Assembly (NCBI RefSeq): GCF_928381405.1
Contig: NZ_CAKMSB010000001.1
Coordinates: 62,001 to 126,000, forward strand
From: Rothia nasisuis
Lineage (GTDB): Bacteria; Actinomycetota; Actinomycetes; Actinomycetales; Micrococcaceae
DNA length: 64,000 nt
Reading direction: 5' to 3'
The position numbers and the translations under genes were made by a program. Numbering within the stretch: position 1 is the stretch's first letter; every line of letters starts with the position of its first letter. The notes under the pieces were generated by a model that was not told the origin of the DNA, did not search any database, and saw only the letters and a program-made list of their open reading frames with translations. Below, piece after piece: positions 38,138 through 44,799 of this stretch.

Positions 38138-38194
38138 TCCGCACTTATTCTGATGTACCCGCAACTAGTTGCGGACTTTTCAGAATAAATGCGG
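38117..38194 (+). repeat. Direct repeat copy 1: 3' end of the phosphotransferase gene plus hairpin
   Basis: A 78-bp unit repeated at 38730-38807; 75 of 78 positions agree and the last 65 are identical. It covers the final codons of the phosphotransferase gene and a nested hairpin: an outer stem (38139-38153 with 38180-38194, one mismatch) and an inner perfect 16-bp palindrome (38159-38174) followed by ACTTTT, which could be the gene's terminator. Confidence 0.9.
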
Positions 38195-38208
38195 ATTAGG
38201 CGCCCTGG

Positions 38209-38661
38209 TTAGGTGTTACCACCGCGAGCCAGGTTTCGGTTGAAACCAGCAGCGGCAACCGGAAGCGCTGCCACCAGCCCCAAGAGCGCCGTGACCCAGG
38301 TAAAACCTACTCCAACCATTGACGCGATGACATATACAGCACCATTGGCAGCACAACCATATATAAGCAGTGCCGCCACAGCTTCAACAGGGTTACCCGG
38401 CAGCCAGGAGTCGAAGTTTCCACGGCGCTTTGCACCATCTGCTTGTTCACGCTCAGCTTTGACCCGGTGGTGTAGAGCCAAGAACGCCAGCGCGATACCA
38501 CACCAGGTAACGAACAAAATCGTTAGCCCGGGCTGGAAAAATCGCGAAGAAAATACTGTTCCAAGCGAGACAAGCAGCCCGTAACTTGCCAGCGCCCACA
38601 GGGTAGAAGACAGCAGATACGCCGGAACCGTTGTGAGATTTGGGAAAGATGAATACCTCAT
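38209..38661 (-). CDS. Four-helix membrane protein of unknown function
   Basis: A 150-residue hydrophobic protein with an excellent ribosome site (AGAGGAGG) before the ATG. Hydropathy gives about four membrane segments: roughly 12-33, 43-63, 91-113 and 116-137. A charged loop (HHRVKAEREQADGAKRRG) lies between helices 2 and 3 and is probably cytoplasmic. I do not recognise the family. The gene is oriented opposite to its neighbour and is bracketed by the two copies of the 78-bp repeat, as if it came in with a duplication of the neighbour's end. Confidence 0.65.
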   Translation of the reverse strand: MRYSSFPNLTTVPAYLLSSTLWALASYGLLVSLGTVFSSRFFQPGLTILFVTWCGIALAFLALHHRVKAEREQADGAKRRGNFDSWLPGNPVEAVAALLIYGCAANGAVYVIASMVGVGFTWVTALLGLVAALPVAAAGFNRNLARGGNT

Positions 38662-38729
38662 GATTACCTCCTCTGTGAAGCTGACTACCTCTACCCTACC
38701 ATTTAATAAGTAGCCATATCAATCTTGTG

Positions 38730-38807
38730 CTGGCCCAGAGCAAAAAGTAATCCGCACTTATTCTGATGTACCCGCAACTAGTTGCGGACTTTTCAGAATA
38801 AATGCGG
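38730..38807 (+). repeat. Direct repeat copy 2 of the phosphotransferase 3' end
   Basis: Second copy, exactly 613 bp after the first with no indels. The coding-derived part differs at three positions, all G in copy 1 and A in copy 2; the hairpin part is unchanged. No phosphotransferase sequence lies upstream of this copy. Confidence 0.9.
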
Positions 38808-39314
38808 TTTCTGCTACTAATCACCGCCTTCAACAATACTTGCATACGAATTAAAGGTGGGAGTGCTCTGGTTGCTTAGAGGAAGAAATCTCATAACAAT
38901 TCGTTACCCCCATTCACTTCGAAAGGCTCATGCATCTCCTGCGGGCACTGCAACCGATAGTCATCAATAGATTTGCCATCCTCATACGAAAAAAATTAGT
39001 TTTGAAACCACCTAATTTCCCATTCAACATTGGTTATTCAAAAGTCACAGTAGATTCTCCTGCTTCGCACTGAAATTTCTCTTTTGTACCCTGACGCTTA
39101 CAACTATGCAAAACAATAACTCCTTACAACTGCCAGAGATTCACCGGCAGGTTCTGATTTATCCACTTTCTTTATTATTCAAAATTAATTGATTTCGCAC
39201 ATATTTGCCAAATCCCAATTAGGGTGGAAAATTTGACTAAAGAAATATGCTGCAAACAATTTCTGCACACATAAATAACTATACTATTTCCAAGTACAAC
39301 CAGGAGGGAAGGAC

Positions 39315-39401
39315 GTGATAAGAGCATCCAATTTACTTAAACCACAACAAGCGGTTTTTCAACAAATAACTACAGCTGTGAACACTGAGGGTTATTCATA
39401 A
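39315..39401 (+). CDS. Possible 28-residue small protein
   Basis: A GTG at 39315 follows AGGAGGGAAGG, the best ribosome-site match in the area, and opens a frame of 28 codons ending in TAA. The peptide starts MIRASNLLKPQQAVFQ and is hydrophilic. I do not recognise it. The frame overlaps the left arm of an inverted repeat. It may be a leader peptide, a true small protein or chance. Confidence 0.3.
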   Translation: MIRASNLLKPQQAVFQQITTAVNTEGYS

Positions 39402-39476
39402 GGAATGCAACCACTAACTAGACAACAGCCCCACCAGCGGCAAAAAAATTGAGGATCCCCTTATGAACAACCCTCA
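39386..39476. repeat. 18-bp inverted repeats, possible mobile-element ends
   Basis: 39386-39403 and 39459-39476 are reverse complements with one mismatch, 55 bases apart. TGAGGGTTGTTCATAAGG-like arms could be IS terminal repeats left after loss of the interior, or a stem-loop. Confidence 0.5.
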
Positions 39477-39576
39477 CTACGGAAGTAATTTTGGGGTTAT
39501 ATCCTGACATTCAGCACATCAACCTTACACTATAGTATGATTTATCCCGGAAACCAATCCGCAACAAAGGACTTAT

Positions 39577-39996
39577 ATGTCAAATCCAACATTTATTGCC
39601 TCAATTATCATATCGCTACTTAGTGGACTTTTGGCTTCAATCGTTGTACACATACTCACAGCCTGGAACGAACGAAAGAAAGAGAGGCGTGACCAAAGAA
39701 TTGAGTTCCTAATTTCAGCCTACCGAAAATTGAGCGATGTAGCCAATAGGGAAAACAGATCCCTCGAGCAAACGCAAGGACTGGAAGAAGCTTTATCCGA
39801 CATCATGCTTCTTGGAGAGCAGGAGGAAATTGAAGCCGCAAGACAATTTATGTTACAAATTTCCTCCAGTCAGAACAGAGAAGGCGGAGATTTAAAAAAG
39901 GTAATTATTGCACTCAGAAATAGTCTCCGAAAACAACTAGGCCTCAGCGAATTGAATGTGACCGACGACCTTTTACTTCTAAGAATGTCGAGTTGA
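39577..39996 (+). CDS. Membrane-anchored helical protein of unknown function
   Basis: A 139-residue protein preceded by AAAGGA. Residues 6-30 form one membrane helix at the N-terminus; the rest is strongly charged and helical (NERKKERRDQRIEF, then Glu/Gln-rich stretches), probably a coiled coil in the cytoplasm. Base composition is well below that of the surrounding core genes. I do not recognise the family. Similar small anchored proteins occur in acquired islets and sometimes in defence regions, but nothing here shows a function. Confidence 0.6.
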   Translation: MSNPTFIASIIISLLSGLLASIVVHILTAWNERKKERRDQRIEFLISAYRKLSDVANRENRSLEQTQGLEEALSDIMLLGEQEEIEAARQFMLQISSSQNREGGDLKKVIIALRNSLRKQLGLSELNVTDDLLLLRMSS

Positions 39997-40088
39997 TATA
40001 TATTTCAACCCACAACAGCGGTTTTTTCGAATTCTAATGAGTGAGTTCTATCAACCAAATACTCACAAAATTCCACAAGCACCGGAAG

Positions 40089-40148
40089 AACCCCGTCCTT
40101 TGGGTAATATCCCACTCTAGAGTGGGATATTACCCAAAGGACGGGGTT
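40089..40148. repeat. Perfect 60-bp palindrome
   Basis: 40089-40118 is exactly the reverse complement of 40119-40148, with no spacer; the centre is CTCTAGAG. It lies 4 bases past the stop codon of lgt (minus strand) and about 90 bases after the unknown 139-residue gene (plus strand), so it could act as a terminator for both. A spacer-free palindrome of this length is rare in chromosomes and might also be an assembly artefact. Confidence 0.9.
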
Positions 40149-40152
40149 AGTA

Positions 40153-41061
40153 TTACTCCCCGGAGCGGACGGACGCCGGGGCGGGCTCGTCCGCGCTGGG
40201 CACGACAGCACCCTGCATATAGGCGCCCGGGAGTTCACCACGTCTGCGGGCCCGTAGCCCCATGATCGCAAACATAACGATGCCCAGCAGCATAATCAGG
40301 CCAGAAGTCCATACGTGGATACGAACCCCCAGCAGCATTTCAGCGGTATCGATCCGCAGGAAAGTCTCAATCATCAGGCGGCCGAAACCGTACCAGACAA
40401 CATAAGCCCAAAAGACCTGGCCCAGCTGGAAAATGCCGCGGCGGCCCAGGGCAATCAGCAGGGCTGCACCAAGTAGGTTCCAGAGGGATTCGTACAGAAA
40501 AGTTGGGTGAAAGAGCGTACCGGCCGGGTACTGGTCGGGAAAGTTGGGTGAAGAGGCCGAAATCTCCAGGCCCCAGGGCAGGGTGGTGGGCTTGCCAAAG
40601 AGCTCCTGGTTAAACCAGTTACCCCAGCGGCCCATAGCCTGGGCAATCATGATGCCGGGGGCTGCGGCGTCCGCGAACTTAGCCAGCGAAATGCCGTAGC
40701 GGCGGCAGGCGTACCAGGCGCCCAAGCCACCGACCGAAATGGCGCCCATAATGCCGATGCCGCCCTCCCAAATCTTGAAGACATCAAGCGGGTCAGCGCC
40801 AGCACCAAAGTAGGAGCCGGGGTCGGTAATGAGCACGTGATAGAGGCGGGCACCAATAATACCCGAGGGAATGGCCCACATGGCAACGTCCCAGACGCAT
40901 TCGGGGTCTTCACCCCAGGCAGCCCAGCGGCGGCCAGTCAGCCACATGCAGACCGCGATACCCGCCAGTATGCAGAGGGCATAGAAGTGGATGGTCAGGG
41001 GGCCCAGCTCAAGAGTGGAGATAGACGGCGAAGGAATAGAGGCAAGGACGGTAGCTGTCAT
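40153..41061 (-). CDS. lgt: Prolipoprotein diacylglyceryl transferase
   Basis: A 302-residue, seven-helix membrane enzyme that transfers diacylglycerol from phosphatidylglycerol to the lipobox cysteine of prelipoproteins. The Lgt signature GRWGNWFNQELFG is intact, as are WEGGIGIMGA (the HGGL-like region) and ARLYHVL. The C-terminal tail is short and polar. It is 12 bp downstream of trpA on the same strand, an arrangement usual in Micrococcaceae. It would modify lipoproteins such as the lytic transglycosylase encoded at 54046-54861. Confidence 0.95.
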   Translation of the reverse strand: MTATVLASIPSPSISTLELGPLTIHFYALCILAGIAVCMWLTGRRWAAWGEDPECVWDVAMWAIPSGIIGARLYHVLITDPGSYFGAGADPLDVFKIWEGGIGIMGAISVGGLGAWYACRRYGISLAKFADAAAPGIMIAQAMGRWGNWFNQELFGKPTTLPWGLEISASSPNFPDQYPAGTLFHPTFLYESLWNLLGAALLIALGRRGIFQLGQVFWAYVVWYGFGRLMIETFLRIDTAEMLLGVRIHVWTSGLIMLLGIVMFAIMGLRARRRGELPGAYMQGAVVPSADEPAPASVRSGE

Positions 41062-41073
41062 GGGCGACTTCCC

Positions 41074-41922
41074 CTACTCGCGACCAGCCAGCTGGCGGGT
41101 CAGGGCGGCAACAGCGGACGGTCCACCCTCAGCTAGAGCCTTAACCAGGGCGGTACCCACAATCACGCCATCTGCATAGGCACCGATTTCTTCCACGTGT
41201 TCGCGCTGAGAAACGCCCAGCCCCACGCAGGCAGCGGGAGCGCCAGCGGCCCGCAGGTCAGCGACCAGAGTCTCGGCGGCGGTATTGACCGATGACCGGG
41301 CACCGGTCACACCCATCACCGAGACAGCGTAGACAAAGCCGCTGGAAGCCTGCGAAATCAGGGAAAGACGCTCGGGGCTGGAGGAGATAGCTGCCAGGAA
41401 GATACGGTCCAGGCCGTGCTTTTCTGAGGCTTCAAACCAGTCGGCGGCCTCATCGGGTACCAGGTCGGGGGTAATCAGACCGGCGCCACCGGCAGCAGCT
41501 AGCTCCTCGGCAAAACGGTCAACACCCCGGCGTAGTACAGGGTTCCAGTAGGTCATGACCAGAACTACAGCGTCGGTGGCGGCGGTAATCTCGCGCACGG
41601 CCCGGAAGAGGTCATCGGTGCGGAAGCCCTTCTCAATCGCCTCAACGGTGGCCCGCTGAATCACGGGGCCGTCCATCACCGGGTCCGAGTAGGGCAGGCC
41701 CAGCTCGATAATATCGACCCCGTTCTTGCCCATCTCGATGGCAGCCTCAATAGACTCGTCCACGCTGGGGTAGCCCACCGGCAGGTAGCCAATCAGGGCC
41801 GCACGGCCCTCAGCCTTACACGCGGCGAGGCGGGCGGCCAGCTTGGAATCGGGGTTGGGGGCAGGGAAGGTGCCCTTGCGCACCGAGTAGCGGGTTTCGT
41901 CCTGAAAATCGATGTGGCTCAT
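41074..41922 (-). CDS. trpA: Tryptophan synthase alpha subunit
   Basis: A 282-residue TIM barrel that splits indole-3-glycerol phosphate to indole and glyceraldehyde 3-phosphate. The catalytic Glu and Asp are in IIELGLPYSDPVMDG; the phosphate site is in the later GVTGARSS and GLGVSQ loops. The ATG at 41922 shares its A with the TAA stop of trpB, so the two are translationally coupled. The frame remains open upstream inside trpB but that part is a shadow. The product docks on TrpB and channels indole to it. Confidence 0.97.
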   Translation of the reverse strand: MSHIDFQDETRYSVRKGTFPAPNPDSKLAARLAACKAEGRAALIGYLPVGYPSVDESIEAAIEMGKNGVDIIELGLPYSDPVMDGPVIQRATVEAIEKGFRTDDLFRAVREITAATDAVVLVMTYWNPVLRRGVDRFAEELAAAGGAGLITPDLVPDEAADWFEASEKHGLDRIFLAAISSSPERLSLISQASSGFVYAVSVMGVTGARSSVNTAAETLVADLRAAGAPAACVGLGVSQREHVEEIGAYADGVIVGTALVKALAEGGPSAVAALTRQLAGRE

Positions 41923-43274
41923 TAGGCACCCTTGCTTTCGTTCTGCATAGCCTTGTCGTTCTCTGCGGTGGTCTCTGCCGCCGCTTCCTTGTTGCCCACG
42001 TTCAGGCTGGTGGAGGGAATGGCCTTGCCCAGGCCGAACCACTTGAGCGCGGTTTCCATATCCTTATCCCCTCGCCCAGAGAGGCAGACAATCATGGACT
42101 TTTCGTGCGCGGTGGCAGGGTCTTCATCTGCCCACTGACGGGCAACGCGCAGGGCACCTGCCAGGGCGTGGGCTGATTCGAGGGCTGGGATGATGCCTTC
42201 GGTGCGGCAGAGCAGGCGTAGGGCGTCCATGGCTTCGGTGTCGGTGACCGCCTGGTAGTCCACGCGGCCGATGTCTGAAAGGTAGGCGTGTTCGGGGCCG
42301 ACGCCGGGGTAGTCAAGACCCGCTGAGATGGAGTGGGACTCGATGGTCTGGCCGTCCTCATCCTGCATGAGGTAGGTGATGGCCCCGTGGAGCATGCCGG
42401 GGCGGCCCAGGTTGATGGTGGCCGCGTGTCGGTCGGTGTCGAGCCCGTCACCGCCTGCTTCGAAGCCGTAGATTTTGACGTCGGCGTCGTCGAGGAAGGC
42501 GTGGAAGAGGCCGATGGCGTTTGAGCCGCCGCCGACGCAGGCGGCAATGCCGGTGGGCAGGGTGCCGGTGGCTTCGAGGAACTGTTCGCGGGCCTCAGAA
42601 CCGATGGCGTCGTGGAAGTAGCGCACCATGGCCGGGAAGGGGTGGGCACCGGCTGCGGTACCCAGCAGGTAATGGGTGGTATCGACGTTGGAGACCCAGT
42701 CGCGCAGGGCCTCGTTGATAGCATCCTTGAGGGTGCGGGAGCCGGTCTGCACGGCAATGACGGTGGCACCCAGCAGCTGCATACGGGCGACGTTGAGGGC
42801 CTGGCGCTCAGTGTCTTCTTCGCCCATGTAGACCACACATTCCATGCCGAAGAGGGCAGCTGCGGTGGCGGTGGCGACGCCGTGCTGGCCTGCGCCGGTT
42901 TCGGCAATCAGGCGGGTCTTGCCCATGCGCTTAGCCAGTAGGGCCTGGCCGATGACATTGTTGATCTTGTGGGATCCGGTGTGGTTGAGGTCTTCTCGTT
43001 TGAGGAAGAAGCGCACTCCCCCGGCTGCTGCCGAGAGGCGGGGCACCTCGGTCAGCAGGGAGGGGCGGTTGGAGTATTCGGCTGAAAGGCGGCGGAATTC
43101 ATCGATGAAGTCGGGGTCGAGCTTGGCCTTTTCAAAGGTTTCTTCGAGCTCGTCCATGGCCGCGATGAGAGATTCTGCCATGTAGCGGCCACCGTACTGG
43201 CCAAAGTAGGGGCCGGGGGCGTTCTTCAGGCTCTGGCCTGCTGCCAAGAACTGGTCTGCCAGGGTTTCAGTCAC
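41922..43274 (-). CDS. trpB: Tryptophan synthase beta subunit
   Basis: A 450-residue PLP enzyme condensing indole and serine to tryptophan. The PLP lysine lies in [13 protein letters not shown], and GGGSNAIG binds the cofactor phosphate. I start it at the GTG at 43274, which follows GAAGGGA at good spacing; an ATG 27 bases earlier has no ribosome site. A C-terminal extension of about 30 residues rich in Ala and Glu goes beyond the catalytic core. It is a TrpB1-type protein, consistent with the adjacent trpA. Confidence 0.97.
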   Translation of the reverse strand: MTETLADQFLAAGQSLKNAPGPYFGQYGGRYMAESLIAAMDELEETFEKAKLDPDFIDEFRRLSAEYSNRPSLLTEVPRLSAAAGGVRFFLKREDLNHTGSHKINNVIGQALLAKRMGKTRLIAETGAGQHGVATATAAALFGMECVVYMGEEDTERQALNVARMQLLGATVIAVQTGSRTLKDAINEALRDWVSNVDTTHYLLGTAAGAHPFPAMVRYFHDAIGSEAREQFLEATGTLPTGIAACVGGGSNAIGLFHAFLDDADVKIYGFEAGGDGLDTDRHAATINLGRPGMLHGAITYLMQDEDGQTIESHSISAGLDYPGVGPEHAYLSDIGRVDYQAVTDTEAMDALRLLCRTEGIIPALESAHALAGALRVARQWADEDPATAHEKSMIVCLSGRGDKDMETALKWFGLGKAIPSTSLNVGNKEAAAETTAENDKAMQNESKGA

Positions 43275-43408
43275 GGGTTTTCCCTTCGAGTGGGTGGTCA
43301 TAAAGTCTATTTATCTGCTGGGCTGGTTGCTGTGGCAGGCATGTTTCACCGAGGACGCCGACGCCCGGCGTGGCCCGCTTAAACTGCTTGCACAAGGTAA
43401 AGTTCAGG

Positions 43409-44230
43409 CTAGTGAGAGGCCAGCCAGCTAGAGCGGGCAGCTTCACCCGCTGCACGGAAGTCGCGCAGAGTCTCGGTGGGGGTGCCAGATTTGACCAGGG
43501 CCTCACCCACTAACACAACCTGCGCTCCGTTCGAGGCGTAAGCGGCAACGTCCTCAGGTGAAGCTACACCGGATTCAGCCACAATCACAGCATCAGCAGG
43601 GAGCAGGGGGGCCAGCTTGCTGAAGTTGGCGTTATCGACCTCAAGGGTCTTGAGGTTGCGCACGTTCACACCCACGATGCGGGCCCCTACATTGATTGCC
43701 CGCTCGATTTCTTCGGGTGTGTGGGTTTCGACCAGGGCGTTCATGCCAAGTTCGTGAGTCAGGTCGAGAAAGCGGCGCAGGGTGGCGTCGTCCAGGGCTG
43801 CGACGATGAGCAGGATTAGGTCAGCCCCGTGGGCGCGGGCCTCATAAATCTGGTACTCATCAACGGTAAAGTCCTTGCGCAACACCGGAATAGACACAGC
43901 GGCTCGGACGGCGTCCAGGTCAGCCAGGGTGCCCCTAAAACGGCGCTCCTCAGTCAGGACCGAAATGGCAGCTGCTCCCCCAGCTTCGTAGGCAGCAGCC
44001 AGGTCAGCGGGGTCAGGAATATCAGAAAGAGCCCCCTTAGAGGGAGAGGACCGCTTGACCTCAGCGATAACCTGCACTGTGTTCTGTGCCAGGCCGCGCA
44101 GAGCCTCATAGGCGTTGAGAGCTGGGGCGGCAACGTCAGCCTGCTCCTTCACCTTGTCGAGGGGCAGAATCTGCATGCGTGCCTGCATATCTTCGCGCAC
44201 GCCTACAATGATGTCATCAAGTACGGTCAT
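43409..44230 (-). CDS. trpC: Indole-3-glycerol phosphate synthase
   Basis: A 273-residue TIM barrel that closes the indole ring. EVKRSSPSKG and VLTEERRFRG, VLRKDFTVDEYQ, and GVNVRNLKTLEVD are the conserved active-site strands, with the catalytic lysines and glutamate present. It stands alone as TrpC, not fused to TrpF. A 134-bp gap separates it from trpB, longer than within most of this operon, and may hold regulatory RNA though I see no clear attenuator. Confidence 0.96.
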   Translation of the reverse strand: MTVLDDIIVGVREDMQARMQILPLDKVKEQADVAAPALNAYEALRGLAQNTVQVIAEVKRSSPSKGALSDIPDPADLAAAYEAGGAAAISVLTEERRFRGTLADLDAVRAAVSIPVLRKDFTVDEYQIYEARAHGADLILLIVAALDDATLRRFLDLTHELGMNALVETHTPEEIERAINVGARIVGVNVRNLKTLEVDNANFSKLAPLLPADAVIVAESGVASPEDVAAYASNGAQVVLVGEALVKSGTPTETLRDFRAAGEAARSSWLASH

Positions 44231-44362
44231 GGTGCCCCTTATGGTGCTTCAGTATATGGTGCCAGCGGAAGGCGCTGGTAAAAACTCTTTCTAGTATCTC
44301 GTAGCCCGGGGCCTGTGCGCCAGGCGGGTTCACCCGGTGAGAACAGGTCGTTCAAGCAGAAA

Positions 44363-44391
44363 GGGCACCCGGCTGATTCAGCTGGGTGCCC
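44363..44391 (-). terminator. Terminator-like hairpin between the HGxxPAAW gene and trpC
   Basis: A long stem of about 13 bp (GGGCACCC-GCTGA with TCAGC-GGGTGCCC, one mismatch) with a tiny loop follows the small-protein stop by about 30 bases on the minus strand; CCTTTCT follows. It would cut transcription before trpC at least in part, acting as an internal attenuator or forcing trpC to have its own promoter. Confidence 0.7.
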
Positions 44392-44418
44392 TCACTGGCA
44401 TGAGGCCCGGGAGCGGGC

Positions 44419-44667
44419 TTAGTGGTGGTACTTGGTGTGCTTGCCGCCTTGGCCGTAACCAGCAGAACGTAGCACAATACCGGCAACAACGCCGATAGCA
44501 ATCACAGCGACGCCCACGATAAAGATGGGAGTGTTCGCGATGCAAAAACCAACGGCAGCGACGATAGAACCCAGAATCATAATCAATGTCATGGCCCAGG
44601 AGGCTGTGGTGTTGCCGTGGTTATTGTAGGGCAGGTCGGGAATCATCTCAACGGTCTGCTGAGCCAT
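44419..44667 (-). CDS. HGxxPAAW-family small membrane protein
   Basis: An 82-residue protein starting at the ATG at 44667 right after AAGGAG. The N-terminal DLPYNNHGNTTASWAM motif is a variant of the HGxxPAAW motif that names the family; two membrane helices (about 25-45 and 48-68) follow, then a His/Lys/Gly-rich tail. The family is found in trp operons of Micrococcaceae between the TrpE-associated membrane protein and TrpC. Its role is unknown. Here Pro and one Ala of the motif are replaced by Thr-Ala-Ser. Confidence 0.8.
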   Translation of the reverse strand: MAQQTVEMIPDLPYNNHGNTTASWAMTLIMILGSIVAAVGFCIANTPIFIVGVAVIAIGVVAGIVLRSAGYGQGGKHTKYHH

Positions 44668-44738
44668 GTGAGTCTCCTTGTAGTGTGTGGGCGTGCGCTT
44701 GCCGGTGTATGGGGTGCCGAGCACACAGATACTTATCT

Positions 44739-44754
44739 CTATCTTAGAAGATAG
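44739..44754. promoter_or_regulatory. Perfect 16-bp palindrome upstream of the trpCBA group
   Basis: CTATCTTAGAAGATAG lies 72 bp upstream of the small-protein ATG and about 45 bp beyond the hutH stop. It sits where a promoter or operator for the downstream trp genes is expected. I know of no regulator with this exact site. Confidence 0.35.
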
Positions 44755-44799
44755 GGGGCTCTTTGGCCCAGTTAGGTGCCCGTGTGCCTTTTTATTTCC

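Larger units (their letters stand above)
38662..39576. other. AT-rich stretch with gene debris
   Basis: About 900 bases, clearly more AT-rich than the flanks from 38820 on. It contains repeat copy 2, a possible gene fragment on the minus strand (39003-38891, about 38 codons, ending in TGA), a 28-codon open frame with a very strong ribosome site (39315-39401), and a pair of near-identical 18-bp inverted repeats. It looks like the scar of one or more insertions rather than a regulatory region. Confidence 0.5.

Noticed and set aside
40005-40271. Two opposing frames encoding the same peptide across 40089-40148
   Set aside because: They arise because the perfect palindrome reads identically on both strands. 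They overlap lgt and have no ribosome site.
43275-43408. Trp attenuator with a Trp-rich leader peptide between trpC and trpB
   Set aside because: No short frame with clustered TGG codons and no paired hairpins were found there.
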